NCBI GenBank assembly: GCA_964591275.1
Contig: CAZQAE010000053.1
Location: forward strand, 1 to 34,915
Reading direction: 5' to 3'
Source: G963674685 sp964591275
Lineage (GTDB): Bacteria; Lernaellota; Lernaellaia; JACKCT01
DNA length: 34,915 nucleotides
A program made the translations under genes and the position numbers. This document shows positions 7,079-15,524 of this stretch, piece by piece (positions within the stretch are counted from its first letter, which is position 1; every line of letters begins with the position of its first letter). The notes below the pieces were generated by a model that was not told where the DNA came from, made no database searches, and was given only the letters and a program-made list of their open reading frames with translations.

Positions 7079-7111
7079 GAAAAAAATCCAGGGGCGCAGC
7101 GTGTGCGCCCC
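7079..7111 (-). terminator. Rho-independent terminator, minus strand
   Basis: The stem GGGGCGCA / TGCGCCCC with a five-base loop (7091-7111) is followed on the minus strand by TGGATTTTTTT. It lies just downstream of the TonB-receptor remnant, which it presumably once terminated. Confidence 0.7.
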
Positions 7112-7164
7112 TGCATTGGGGCTTTAGGAACCCTGCTTAGCCAAATATCTTTGGCTTTGCTTTT

Positions 7165-8094
7165 TTATTCCGCGATGTATGCGCTGTAAGCGCAATGGCC
7201 TTCGCCCAAGTGACCCAGCGTGTAAAGGGCCGCCAGGAACACGCCGAATTTATCCGGGTCCATATTCGCCGCCATGTCGAGTTGGTCGATATCCAAAACT
7301 CCTGCATCGGCCATGTCCGCAAAGGGCTGGAAACCGACGGCGCCGACAAGCCTATAAATCCCGGAATCCACGGCAAAGGTCCCAAGAATCCGGGCCGTGT
7401 TGTACATTCCCCCGCTGACGCTGACCTCGCTTTGCTCACCGCTTCGTCTTGGAATGAAGTTGATCGCGCCGGCGGTGGCAAAATTTCCGTGCTCCGGGTT
7501 GTATGGTCCCTTGATGATCTCAATGGATTCCAGGGTTTCCGGCACCAGAAAATGAAGGTCCAGATAACCGTGGCCGTAAACCTGGGAGGGCTCGTTGAGC
7601 GGAATTCCGTCCAGATAGGCGGCCAGATCCTGGCCGTGTTCCGCATCGAAGCCGCGTATGAAGTACTGATAGGCCTTGGCGCCGCCTGTATGCTGCGAAA
7701 CGTGCACGCCGGGAATGATCCGCACCAAATCGCTGGGATTCTGCCTGGGCAGGTTCTCAAAATCCTTTCGCCTCACGGCGGAATCAGAGGCGAAACTCAT
7801 GGCGCGATGCTCGACAACCTCTACTTCGGGCAAGGTCTTGTCGGTATCCGCGCTATCTGCATCTTCTTCGCTATCGTCTTCGGTCGCGAAAACCTGCGCC
7901 TGGATCATGGGGAAAATGGAGTCGCAACGAGTATCAAAGCGATCAAATTTGGGAAAAGTTGTTGGCGTAAGCAAAACCGTTTTGAAATCCTCCACCCAAA
8001 AAGGTGTTACGAATCTCGAAATAGTATTACTGTTTTCCGTCTTCTCAATCCCTGATCGCAAAAGTTTTCGGCAATACTTGCCATGCCGCCGCAA
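7165..8094 (-). pseudogene. TonB-dependent receptor, plug-domain remnant (frameshifted, C-truncated)
   Basis: The readable frame carries an outer-membrane receptor plug: a TonB-box-like LPEVEVV (88-94), DLVRIIPGVHVSQHTGGA, YFIRGFDAEHG, YLDGIPLN, LESIEIIKGP and GNFATAGAINFIPRR (about 205-217). Full receptors are about 600-800 aa; this stops after the plug and the first strands, so it has no barrel. Residues 1-62 do not look like a signal peptide. In the next frame the same DNA reads KRFCLRQQLFPNLIALILVA, then TPFSP, a good signal peptide, and adding one base at the four-C run (7909-7912) would fuse it to MIQAQVFA at an AxA-like cleavage site. The gene is therefore probably dead twice over: a frameshift at the signal peptide and loss of the 3' part. 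It sits directly upstream of the flagellar promoter, in opposite orientation. Confidence 0.7.
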
Positions 8095-8178
8095 TATTTT
8101 CCTTAAATTCTCTCATTCCCGGCTTTCAGAATCTCTGCTAAGTTGTTATTTTTATTCACTAATTACAAATTTACCTCA

Positions 8179-8194
8179 TGGCACGCCCCTTGCT
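8179..8194 (+). promoter_or_regulatory. Sigma-54 (RpoN) promoter for flgFGAHIJ
   Basis: TGGCACG-CCCC-TTGCT matches the -24/-12 consensus TGGCACG-N4-TTGCW at every base. It lies 29 bp upstream of the flgF ATG. Sigma-54 control of rod/ring genes implies a flagellar enhancer-binding activator (FlrC/FleQ type) elsewhere. Confidence 0.9.
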
Positions 8195-8222
8195 GTACAC
8201 GCATGTGAGGAGTGGAGCGCCT

Positions 8223-8960
8223 ATGAACAATGCTATTTATTCTGCGGTTTTGGGATCAAGAATTGAGATGTTCAGGCTTGATGTCGTGGCCAACAACGTC
8301 GCCAATGCCAGCACGCCGGGTTACAAAGCCGATATTCCGGTGTTCAGCGCGCATCTGGATCACATTTCAAAATCTGAGTTTAATCCCTATCGTCAAGCTC
8401 TGAAAAATGTCAACGACTACTTCGAGACAAGCTGTCGCTTCACACCCGGCGACATCATGCACACGGGTCGCCAGTTCGATATGGCTCTTGAGGGCGATGG
8501 TTTCTTCGTTGTCCAAACACCGCGTGGCGAAGGCTTTACGCGGGCGGGAAATTTCCAGATCGATACGGATGGCAATCTTATCACAACAAAAGGCTACAGC
8601 GTTATGGGAGACGGCGGCGCCATCGTCATCGATACTTCCAAAGAAATCACCGTAACAAAAGACGGCACGATATTCGCGGGCACAGAAGAACTGGACCGCT
8701 TCCGCGTTGTGGATTTCAGCAACAAAGGCGGGCTGCGGAAAATAGCGGGCGGCGCTTTCATCAATTCCGCCGGCGCCACCGCCATCGCCGATCCGAATTT
8801 CACGGTCACGCAGGGATTTCTCGAAGGATCCAACATTAATCCTGTCAGGGAAATGGCCGCGCTGGTAATGACCGGTCGCCAATTCGAAGTCTTCCAAAAG
8901 ACGATCACTCTCGTCGATGGAATCAACTCTCGCGCCACGCAAACATTGGGAAATATTTAG
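8223..8960 (+). CDS. flgF: Flagellar basal-body rod protein FlgF, 245 aa
   Basis: FlgF is a proximal-rod subunit, exported through the flagellar type III apparatus. The N-terminus has the rod/hook signature VVANNVANASTPGYKAD (about 20-36), the middle has FDMALEGDGFFVVQTPRGE and FTRAGNFQIDTDGNLI, and the C-terminus has REMAALVMTGRQFEVFQKT, the conserved coiled-coil end. The size is normal for FlgF. The start is the ATG at 8223, after GAGGAGTGGAG; an upstream ATG at 8178 falls inside the sigma-54 promoter and cannot be used. It is the first gene of flgF-G-A-H-I-J, with a 13-bp gap to flgG. Confidence 0.95.
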   Translation: MNNAIYSAVLGSRIEMFRLDVVANNVANASTPGYKADIPVFSAHLDHISKSEFNPYRQALKNVNDYFETSCRFTPGDIMHTGRQFDMALEGDGFFVVQTPRGEGFTRAGNFQIDTDGNLITTKGYSVMGDGGAIVIDTSKEITVTKDGTIFAGTEELDRFRVVDFSNKGGLRKIAGGAFINSAGATAIADPNFTVTQGFLEGSNINPVREMAALVMTGRQFEVFQKTITLVDGINSRATQTLGNI

Positions 8961-8973
8961 GGGGCAAAAAATC

Positions 8974-9759
8974 ATGATGAGGGCGCTTTATACGGCTGCA
9001 ACGGGAATGGATGCGCATCAGACCAAGATCAATGTGATCGCCAACAACCTAGCCAACGTCAACACCACCGGTTTCAAAAGAAGCCGGGCGGATTTCGAGG
9101 ATCTCCTTTATCAGACACTGCGTGCGCCGGGAGCCTCGTCCGCCGCTGGACAGGCGGCCCCTGTCGGACAGCAGATCGGTCTGGGAACGCGCACCGCCTC
9201 CGTCAGCCCCATTCTCGGGCAAGGCGAGTTGCAAAATTCGTCCGACAGTTTGGATATGGCCATTGAGGGCAACGGATATTTCCAGATCACGCGGCCAAAC
9301 GGCGAACTGGCCTACACGCGCGCCGGCGCATTCAAGAGAAACTCGGACGGCGACATCACCACAGCCAGCGGCGACATCATGGAACCACAAATCACCCTGC
9401 CGGACGGAGTGCTCGACATCACCATAGCCTACGATGGCACTGTTTCGGTCTCGCTGTCCGGGCAGGCGGAAGCCGAGGAAATCGGAACCATTCAAATCGC
9501 CCGTTTCACCAATCCCGCCGGGCTTCGGGCTATCGGCCACAACCTGTTAATGCCCACCGGAGCATCGGGGGACCCAATCACGGGCGTTCCGGGTGAAGAA
9601 GGTTTCGGCGGCATCGCCCAGGGTTTTTTGGAAACGAGCAATGTCAACGTGGTTGAGGAAATGGTCCAGATGATTGTCGGCCAGCGCGCCTACGAAATAT
9701 CCAGCAAGCTCATCACAACGGCCGACCAGATGCTGCAAAGCGTCTCGCAATTGGGATAA
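8974..9759 (+). CDS. flgG: Flagellar distal rod protein FlgG, 261 aa
   Basis: FlgG builds the distal rod that crosses the P and L rings. MMRALYTAATGM at the start, VIANNLANVNTTGFKRSRADF (about 22-42 in all), DMAIEGNGYFQI, LAYTRAGAFKRNSDG and the C-terminal VEEMVQMIVGQRAYEISSK are diagnostic. The length matches E. coli FlgG (260 aa). The ATG at 8974 follows TAGGGGG; the 19 extra codons of the longer frame lie within flgF. A 12-bp gap separates it from flgA. Confidence 0.96.
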   Translation: MMRALYTAATGMDAHQTKINVIANNLANVNTTGFKRSRADFEDLLYQTLRAPGASSAAGQAAPVGQQIGLGTRTASVSPILGQGELQNSSDSLDMAIEGNGYFQITRPNGELAYTRAGAFKRNSDGDITTASGDIMEPQITLPDGVLDITIAYDGTVSVSLSGQAEAEEIGTIQIARFTNPAGLRAIGHNLLMPTGASGDPITGVPGEEGFGGIAQGFLETSNVNVVEEMVQMIVGQRAYEISSKLITTADQMLQSVSQLG

Positions 9760-9771
9760 GGCAATGAATTC

Positions 9772-10698
9772 ATGACAAGAAACGCGTTTATCATCCTCAC
9801 AATTCTTCTGGCGGCCTCAAGCGCCTGGGCCGAAGGGTTCAACGTGCGTGAGAATGTGCTGATTCAATCGGAAAACGTGTTTTTCAAAGACATCGTCGTC
9901 GAAAAACTTCCCGATTCCGTGGCCGGGGTGTTTTTAACAAAATCTCCCGCCTACGGATCGACAAGCCGCCTCAATGGAAGCTTCATCGCCGCTCGATTTC
10001 GGCAGGCCGGCGGCGATCAGAGTCTTTTCCATACTCCTGACCTGATCAGCATCGAGCGCGCATTTCAGGTTATCCCCTACTCCCTGATCCAGCAAAGCGT
10101 TCGAGAGTGGATCGTTTCGCAACGCGGCGGACAGGACACCCAGATCAGTTTTCACGGCAGCGAAAGAGACATCACCGGGCCGCCGGGAGCCGTGAAAATC
10201 GACGTGGCGCTCAAAGAAAACTATTCGCCCATGGGTCGCCAGAGTATCCCAGTCGAAATTCGCATTAACAACAGCCTCTTCAAAACAGTTCGCGTGGATT
10301 CCTTCACGGATGTCCGGGAGGAACTCGTCGCAACACGCCACTCCATCGCCCGGGGTCGCATCATCGCTGCGGAAGACCTGATGCTCAAAAGCGTCAGCGC
10401 CAAACGGATCCGTGGCCTGGCTTTTCGGGATCAGAAGAATGTTGTCGGGAAGGTGGCCAAGACCGCCATCGCATCCGGGGAACTGGTGCGCGAGCGTCAC
10501 ATCGAAACAGCGCCCGCCGTCAAACGGGGCGACATGGTAATGCTGGTTTTGAGCAATCGCTTCTTGTACGTCAAAACCTACGGTGTTGCACTGGAAGACG
10601 CGGCGATCGGCGAGGTGGTCAAGGTCAAAAATCTCGACACCAAAGTCAGGGTTCTTGGCCGCGTCCAGGACGCGCAAACCGTCCGCGTGGAGATGTAA
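9772..10698 (+). CDS. flgA: Flagellar P-ring assembly chaperone FlgA, 308 aa
   Basis: FlgA is a periplasmic chaperone for P-ring (FlgI) assembly. A Sec signal peptide ends at SSAWA before EGF (cleavage around residue 21). The C-terminal SAF-type domain begins near ARGRIIAAEDL (about 194-204) and continues through VVGKVAKTAIASGELV and KRGDMVMLVLSN; the closing GEVVKVKN and RVQDAQTVRV elements fit the FlgA C-terminal fold. At 308 aa it is longer than the E. coli protein (219 aa), as in many deltaproteobacteria, owing to extra N-terminal sequence. It ends three bases before flgH. Confidence 0.92.
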   Translation: MTRNAFIILTILLAASSAWAEGFNVRENVLIQSENVFFKDIVVEKLPDSVAGVFLTKSPAYGSTSRLNGSFIAARFRQAGGDQSLFHTPDLISIERAFQVIPYSLIQQSVREWIVSQRGGQDTQISFHGSERDITGPPGAVKIDVALKENYSPMGRQSIPVEIRINNSLFKTVRVDSFTDVREELVATRHSIARGRIIAAEDLMLKSVSAKRIRGLAFRDQKNVVGKVAKTAIASGELVRERHIETAPAVKRGDMVMLVLSNRFLYVKTYGVALEDAAIGEVVKVKNLDTKVRVLGRVQDAQTVRVEM

Positions 10699-10701
10699 TA
10701 A

Positions 10702-11424
10702 ATGAGATTTTACGTCCTTATTGTATTTGTCGCGATCATCACCGCCTCAGCCGTCGCCTGCGCTGGCGCCGACGTTTCACCGGCCACGCCGCTCAGTTCC
10801 GGCTTTTCCACCAAAGACTTCACCAGCAAGAGTAAAACGGAAAAACGGGGCTATCAGCATCATGCCAGTTCCCTGTGGGAGGACAACAATCCCGACAACT
10901 TCATGTTCACCGATCAAAAAGCCAGAGCCATCGGCGATGTGGTCACGGTCAACATCATTGAGCAATCCGACGCCAAAGGAAAAGCAGAAAATAAAACCGA
11001 CAAAAGTTCAACCGTCGGAGCAGGCGTTGACGGGCTTCTCGGATTCGAAAAACAGGCCGCGCGCAGGAACCCCAACATGAAGCTCGACACGCTCGTCGGG
11101 GCAAAAACGGCGACCAAATTCAGCGGCAAAGGCGAAACGGCCCGGTCCGGGAAACTGGTCTCCACCATGAGTTGCCTGGTCACCGATGTTTTGCCCAACG
11201 GCAATCTGATCATTCGCGGGCAGCGCAGACTCAAGCTCAATAACGAGGAAATGCTCATGATTCTTTCGGGAATCATACGACCACGCGACATCACCTCGGG
11301 CAACATGATCCCTTCAACCCTCATCGCCGACGCCAGAATCGAATACAGCGGCGAAGGCGATCTGAATAACCAGATGCGGGCCGGGTGGTTCACGCGTGCT
11401 TTTGATAAGGTCTGGCCGTTTTAA
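10702..11424 (+). CDS. flgH: Flagellar L-ring protein FlgH (lipoprotein), 240 aa
   Basis: FlgH forms the outer-membrane L ring, proof of a didermic envelope. The signal peptide ends in a lipobox-like SAVAC (about 16-20). Family motifs follow: SSLWEDNNPDNFMFTDQKAR and AIGDVVTVNIIEQSDAKGKA in the first half, KFSGKGETARSGKLVSTMS and VLPNGNLIIRGQRRLKLNNE in the middle, and SGIIRPRDI with IEYSGEGDLN near the end. The length is normal. It is tightly packed between flgA and flgI. Confidence 0.95.
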   Translation: MRFYVLIVFVAIITASAVACAGADVSPATPLSSGFSTKDFTSKSKTEKRGYQHHASSLWEDNNPDNFMFTDQKARAIGDVVTVNIIEQSDAKGKAENKTDKSSTVGAGVDGLLGFEKQAARRNPNMKLDTLVGAKTATKFSGKGETARSGKLVSTMSCLVTDVLPNGNLIIRGQRRLKLNNEEMLMILSGIIRPRDITSGNMIPSTLIADARIEYSGEGDLNNQMRAGWFTRAFDKVWPF

Positions 11425-11437
11425 TGGGGAGTCTCCT

Positions 11438-12547
11438 ATGCGCCTAAAGGCCCATCCGTTCATAATCCTGATCGTCCTGACGACGGTTCTTTCCGTGTCC
11501 TTTGCGGCGAATGCAGCCCGTCTGAAGGACGTGGCCGATATCGAGGGCGTACGTTCGAATCAGCTGATCGGATACGGGCTCGTTATAGGCCTCAACAAAA
11601 CCGGCGATGGCAACTCGGTCCGCTTCACCCGAAACTCCATCACCAATATGCTGGAAAATATGGGCGTTACGGTCGATGCCAAGGACGTCAAAAGCGGAAA
11701 TGCGGCGTCGGTTATGGTGACCGCGGAACTGCCGCCCTTTGCGCGCCAGGGCTCCGCAATCGGCGCTACCGTCAGTTCACTCGGCGACGCCAAGTCCCTG
11801 CAGGGCGGAACTCTCATCATGACGCCGCTCAAAGGTCCCGACGGAAAGATCTACGCCGTGGCGCAGGGAGCGGTTTCCCTCGGGGGATTCAGCGCGGAAT
11901 CCGGCGGAGATTCCGTTACGAAAAATCATCCGACCGTCGGTCTCGTTCCCAACGGCGCCATCGTGGAACGAGAGATTCCCTTTCACTTCAACGATCAGGA
12001 GCAAATCACGCTGAACATGCGTAGCGCGGATTTCTCCACCATCGGCTATGCGGCGGACGCCATCAACCTGGAACTCGGCGGGAGGCTTGCCGTCCCCGTG
12101 GATTCCCGCACGATCACCGTAAACATCCCGGAGGAGTACAAGGGCAACCTGGTGGCCATGATGGCGCGCATCGAAAACGTGGAAATCCGCACGGACATGA
12201 GCGCCAAGGTCGTGCTCAATGAAAGAACCGGCACAGTGGTCATGGGACAAAACGTCCGCATTTCCACCATCGCCATCAGTCACGGCAACCTGCACGTCAA
12301 GATCAGGACGACCCCCGCCGTCAGCCAGCCCGGAGCATTTTCCCCCGGCCAAACGGTGTCCACGCAGCAAAGCTCGGTGCAGGCCACGGAAGAAAACCGC
12401 AGACTTTTCGTCGTCGAATCCGGCGGCACCATCGGCGAATTGGTCCAGGCTCTCAACGCCGTCGGCGTTACGCCAAGGGACCTGATTTCGATTCTTCAAT
12501 CCATCAAAAGCGCCGGGGCGCTGCATGCGAAGCTGGAGATTATCTGA
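11438..12547 (+). CDS. flgI: Flagellar P-ring protein FlgI, 369 aa
   Basis: FlgI forms the periplasmic P ring around the rod. A Sec signal peptide ends at SFAANAA before RLKDVADIEGVRSNQLIGYG, the family's start. Further signatures are GLNKTGDGNSVRFT, MLENMGVTVD, VMVTAELPPFARQGS, GGTLIMTPLKGPDG and the C-terminal LVQALNAVGVTPRDLISILQ. Length is standard. The start is the ATG at 11438, after GGGGAG; the 14 upstream codons overlap flgH. Its TGA shares a base with the flgJ ATG. Confidence 0.97.
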   Translation: MRLKAHPFIILIVLTTVLSVSFAANAARLKDVADIEGVRSNQLIGYGLVIGLNKTGDGNSVRFTRNSITNMLENMGVTVDAKDVKSGNAASVMVTAELPPFARQGSAIGATVSSLGDAKSLQGGTLIMTPLKGPDGKIYAVAQGAVSLGGFSAESGGDSVTKNHPTVGLVPNGAIVEREIPFHFNDQEQITLNMRSADFSTIGYAADAINLELGGRLAVPVDSRTITVNIPEEYKGNLVAMMARIENVEIRTDMSAKVVLNERTGTVVMGQNVRISTIAISHGNLHVKIRTTPAVSQPGAFSPGQTVSTQQSSVQATEENRRLFVVESGGTIGELVQALNAVGVTPRDLISILQSIKSAGALHAKLEII

Positions 12548-13002
12548 TGAACATCCTCTCTCCCATCGCCGATCCGATAACCGGAGCACGCTTCGCCGCG
12601 GAAGGTCGCCAAAACGTGCTGATAAAAAATGCGGGCGCCCTGGCGATAAAAAACCCGAAACAAAGCGCCGAGGATGAGGAGTTGTGGAAAGCTGCCGAGG
12701 GATTTCAGCAGATATTCCTCAGCAATATGATGAAGCAAATGCGGAGTACGACCTTCATGTCAGACGATTCTCTGGATTCATCCAACGCATCACAAATATA
12801 TATTTCCATGTTGGACGAGCAAATAACGCGAATCGCATCCGAAGATCGGCATTTTGGCATCGCCGGAATGGTTCATGACTATCTTGCAAAAAATTTGGCG
12901 GACACAGACCCCAAGGCCAACGCCGGATCGTCAACATTTCGTCACAATCCTGAGACAAAAGTTGTTCCAGAAAGAAATTCCAACAAAGAGGAAAAAGGGT
13001 AG
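12547..13002 (+). CDS. flgJ: Rod-binding protein FlgJ (N-terminal domain only), 151 aa
   Basis: FlgJ is a scaffold or cap for rod assembly. The rod-binding domain is clear: LWKAAEGFQQIFLSNMMKQM (about 46-65), then YISMLDEQITRIASEDRHFG and IAGMVHDYLAKNLA. The muramidase domain of enterobacterial FlgJ is absent, as in many deltaproteobacteria, so peptidoglycan cutting must come from another enzyme. Translation is coupled to flgI (TGATG overlap). A weak GCGG...CCGC hairpin follows at about 13013-13027. Confidence 0.9.
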   Translation: MNILSPIADPITGARFAAEGRQNVLIKNAGALAIKNPKQSAEDEELWKAAEGFQQIFLSNMMKQMRSTTFMSDDSLDSSNASQIYISMLDEQITRIASEDRHFGIAGMVHDYLAKNLADTDPKANAGSSTFRHNPETKVVPERNSNKEEKG

Positions 13003-13147
13003 ATAGCGTTGCGGTCGCAAGCCGCATTTTGACAAGCCATTGATTTATTGATCTTTTTCAACTTGGAAGGAGGAGAGGAGCGTCCGGGCTGGGCGACCTT
13101 GACACTACGTAATTTCCGATTTAAAGATTAGTGGCGTCAATTTTTTC

Positions 13148-13174
13148 TTAAGTCCCTGGTCGTTTTGCCGATAT
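13148..13174 (+). promoter_or_regulatory. Sigma-28 (FliA) promoter for flgM-flgN-flgK-flgL-csrA-fliW
   Basis: TTAA, a 15-base spacer and GCCGATAT match the flagellar sigma-28 consensus TAAA-N15-GCCGATAA closely. It is placed 28 bp before the flgM start, as expected for a gene feeding back on sigma-28. Confidence 0.85.
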
Positions 13175-13202
13175 ATATGTTGGGCATGGAATGGAGATTG
13201 AA

Positions 13203-13505
13203 ATGAAAGTTAGAGGCATTGAATCCGGCATTACTGCGGACCCCAGGGTTACTAGCGCGAAAAAATCCAGCAGTGAGCAGCAAGCGATCTCAAGAAAGGG
13301 CGAAGCCGCAAAGGTCACCCTTTCGGCATCCGCGTCATCGTTAAGGGGAGTCCGCGAAGAATTGGACAAGATCCCCGATATCCGCGCCGATAAGGTCAAT
13401 CCAATCATCGACGAGATAAAAAGCGGGAATTACAACAGACCCCCCGATCAAATCGCCGAGAAGATGCTTACCAGCCACCTGATCGAATCTTCGTACGGAA
13501 ACTAA
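13203..13505 (+). CDS. flgM: Anti-sigma-28 factor FlgM, 100 aa
   Basis: FlgM binds and inhibits sigma-28 until it is exported through the completed hook-basal body. The disordered Ser/Lys/Ala-rich N-terminus is followed by the conserved C-terminal sigma-binding region: KVTLSASASSLRGVREELDK, then IPDIRADKVNPIIDEIKSGN and YNRPPDQIAEKMLTSHLIES. The ATG at 13203 has GGAG six bases upstream; an ATG at 13191 would add four residues and cannot be excluded. It is transcribed from the sigma-28 promoter just upstream. Confidence 0.93.
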   Translation: MKVRGIESGITADPRVTSAKKSSSEQQAISRKGEAAKVTLSASASSLRGVREELDKIPDIRADKVNPIIDEIKSGNYNRPPDQIAEKMLTSHLIESSYGN

Positions 13506-13610
13506 GCTCCACCACCTTCTTCCCAACAAAAGCCATCCCAATACCGTCCGGCACAGTGAGCGGCTCTGAGGCTCAACCCCGGCGTTTTGGAATGGGAGGC
13601 AGGTGGACCA

Positions 13611-14111
13611 GTGACATCAGAATTTGCAAAATTATTAGAAATACTCGTCAAGCAGCGGGACGTTTTCCTGAAACTGCGGCAGATCATGGAAAGCGCGGAG
13701 ACGGCCTTACGCCGGTACGACGCCTCTTCCGTGGACGAACACAACAAAACCACCGAAATTATTAAACTGAGGATGAGCGCCCTCGAACAGGCGCGCCGGA
13801 ATCTCACCGAGCGCTTGGCGAAAAACCTGGGGCTGAGCGAAGAAGCCTCGACAATAAGCAATCTGGCAACCAGGGCGCCCGGCAGATTCGGTCCGGCTCT
13901 TATCGATATGAAAAGGCAGTTGAATAAACTGGCCGAGTCGGTCGCCGCCCAAAACCGCAAGAATCATATCCTCGCCCGCGCTTCTTTGGAGATCGTTCAC
14001 GATCTCGGAAGGCTTCTCGGCCAGGTCGCCGGCGGCTCCGCAACCTATAAACCATTTAATACACCAGAAGACGCCAAACCCTTTGCCGGCGTCATCTCCC
14101 GGAGGCTGTAA
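13611..14111 (+). CDS. flgN: Flagellar export chaperone FlgN, 166 aa
   Basis: This is a predicted all-helical chaperone for the hook-junction proteins FlgK and FlgL. FAKLLEILVKQRDVFLKLRQ and the following heptad-like helix (IMESAETALRRYD, EIIKLRMSALEQARRNL) resemble FlgN, and its place between flgM and flgK is the conserved one. The GTG at 13611 has GGTGG close upstream; an ATG at 13587 is possible but has a poor ribosome site. It ends exactly one base before the flgK ATG, with the flgK GGAGG inside its last codons. Confidence 0.82.
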   Translation: MTSEFAKLLEILVKQRDVFLKLRQIMESAETALRRYDASSVDEHNKTTEIIKLRMSALEQARRNLTERLAKNLGLSEEASTISNLATRAPGRFGPALIDMKRQLNKLAESVAAQNRKNHILARASLEIVHDLGRLLGQVAGGSATYKPFNTPEDAKPFAGVISRRL

Positions 14112-15353
14112 ATGTCAGGTATCGCAAGCATTCTGTCGATCGCCTCCCAATCCATGTGGGCTTCACAAACGGGCATCGAGGTGGCCAGCAACAACATCTC
14201 GAACATGAACACTCCCGGCTATGTCAAGCAGGGCCTACAACTGAATTCCCGCTCGCCTGTGATGAGCAACGGCCTCATTATGGGCCGAGGCGTCGAGGTC
14301 TCAAGTATCTCCATGGTGCAAGATCGCTTCCTCGACTTCCAGATGTACAACAGCAAGATGGACTTGGGGTATGCGAAGTCGCGAGCCTACGGCATGAGCA
14401 ACCTGGAGGAAATTTTCAACGAATCGGATTCCGACGGACTGTCGAAAACCATGGCCGATTTCTTCTCATCCATACAGGATCTGTCCTCGGCGCCGGAGGG
14501 GCAGTCTCCACGCGTCAGCCTCGTCGGCCAGGCCAACATTCTCACCAACCAGTTCCACACAATGTACAACCGGATCGATCAAGTCCGGGACTCGCAAAAT
14601 AGCAACGTTCGTGGAGACGTGGACAGCATCAACATCCTGGCGAAACAAATCAATGAGATAAACAAGAAGATCCCCGGCATGGAGGATTCCTCCAATATCG
14701 CCGCAGATTTGCGCTCCACGCGCAATAATCTCATGGACGAATTGGCCGAACTCATCGACTACACCTACTTCGAGGACCAAAACGGAATGGTGAACATCAT
14801 GGTTGGCGGCTCCCGCCCCCTCGTCGAGGGAGGGGAGATCAGCCAACTCGTCACCGTCGGCAATGCCGACGGCTATTGGGATGTTTTCTATGAAGACGGC
14901 AACGGCCGTCGCACTGACATTACAAGTTCCATCGACGGCGGCTCCCTGGGGGGCGCCCTGCAGATCCGCGATGTGGAAGCGACACGGCTCATGGATGATA
15001 TCAACGAGATCGCCTTTCAGATGTCGACCGCCTTCAACAACGTTCATCGCGGCGGCGTGGGCTTGAACGGAAACACGGGGCTGGATTTCTTCGTCCAACT
15101 GGCCGACGCCACGGACGCGGCGAAACTGATCACGCTGAATCCAATCATCGAAAACGACGTCGGCAACATCGCCGCCTCCCTTGGCGGCGAACCCGGAGAC
15201 AACGCCAACGCACTGAATCTGGCGAATGTCGAGAGTACCCTCCTTTTTAACGGGGGGGCACCGATTTTAAGGGTTATTATGGCGGCGTCATTACACGGGT
15301 CGGCTCTGAGGCTCAAAACGTCACGATGGAATTTAACACTCAGGAGGCGGTAA
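14112..15353 (+). CDS. flgK: Hook-associated protein FlgK, main frame (frameshifted at 15252-15258)
   Basis: FlgK is the first hook-filament junction protein. The N-terminal signature is present: IASQSMWASQTGIEVASNNI, then SNMNTPGYVKQGL. FFSSIQDLSSAPEG, QVRDSQNSNVRGDVDSI, LAKQINEINKKIPG and AFNNVHRGGVGLNGNTG follow in order. After ANVESTLLFNGG the frame runs into unrelated residues and stops at 15353. The true C-terminus continues in the +2 frame to 15508 (next entry). The break is at a run of seven G; five or eight G would restore a protein of about 465 aa, normal for FlgK. The cause may be a sequencing or assembly error, a real mutation, or slippage-based switching. GGAGG at 14101-14105 is the ribosome site. 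Confidence 0.9.
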   Translation: MSGIASILSIASQSMWASQTGIEVASNNISNMNTPGYVKQGLQLNSRSPVMSNGLIMGRGVEVSSISMVQDRFLDFQMYNSKMDLGYAKSRAYGMSNLEEIFNESDSDGLSKTMADFFSSIQDLSSAPEGQSPRVSLVGQANILTNQFHTMYNRIDQVRDSQNSNVRGDVDSINILAKQINEINKKIPGMEDSSNIAADLRSTRNNLMDELAELIDYTYFEDQNGMVNIMVGGSRPLVEGGEISQLVTVGNADGYWDVFYEDGNGRRTDITSSIDGGSLGGALQIRDVEATRLMDDINEIAFQMSTAFNNVHRGGVGLNGNTGLDFFVQLADATDAAKLITLNPIIENDVGNIAASLGGEPGDNANALNLANVESTLLFNGGAPILRVIMAASLHGSALRLKTSRWNLTLRRR

Positions 15354-15508
15354 ATGAACAAATTGTCGGCCTGCGTGAGTCGTTGACAGGCGTTTCCATG
15401 GAAGAGGAGATGGCGTCATTAATGAAATACCAATACGTTTTTCAGGCCTCCGCGAGGCTTTACAACATCGTCGATGAAATGACGGCAATCATCGCCAACC
15501 TGAAGTAG
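15326..15508 (+). CDS. flgK: FlgK C-terminal segment in the shifted frame
   Basis: This frame holds the FlgK D0 C-terminal helix: NTQEAVNEQIVGLRESLTG, then VSMEEEMASLMKYQYVFQAS and ARLYNIVDEMTAIIANL, the canonical axial-protein ending. Upstream of 15326 the same frame reads TDFKGYYGGVITRVGSEAQN back to the G run, so it is not an independent gene. It ends 16 bp before flgL. Confidence 0.85.
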   Translation: MEFNTQEAVNEQIVGLRESLTGVSMEEEMASLMKYQYVFQASARLYNIVDEMTAIIANLK

Positions 15509-15524
15509 CGACGGAGAATAAGCC

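Noticed and set aside
7195..8055. 286-aa plus-strand reading frame
   Set aside because: It is antisense to the TonB-receptor plug, which has clear homology on the other strand.
8178..8222. Upstream ATG for flgF
   Set aside because: It lies within the sigma-54 promoter, upstream of the expected transcript start.
11777..12589. 270-aa minus-strand reading frame opposite flgI
   Set aside because: A composition shadow of flgI, His/Asp-rich and without motifs.
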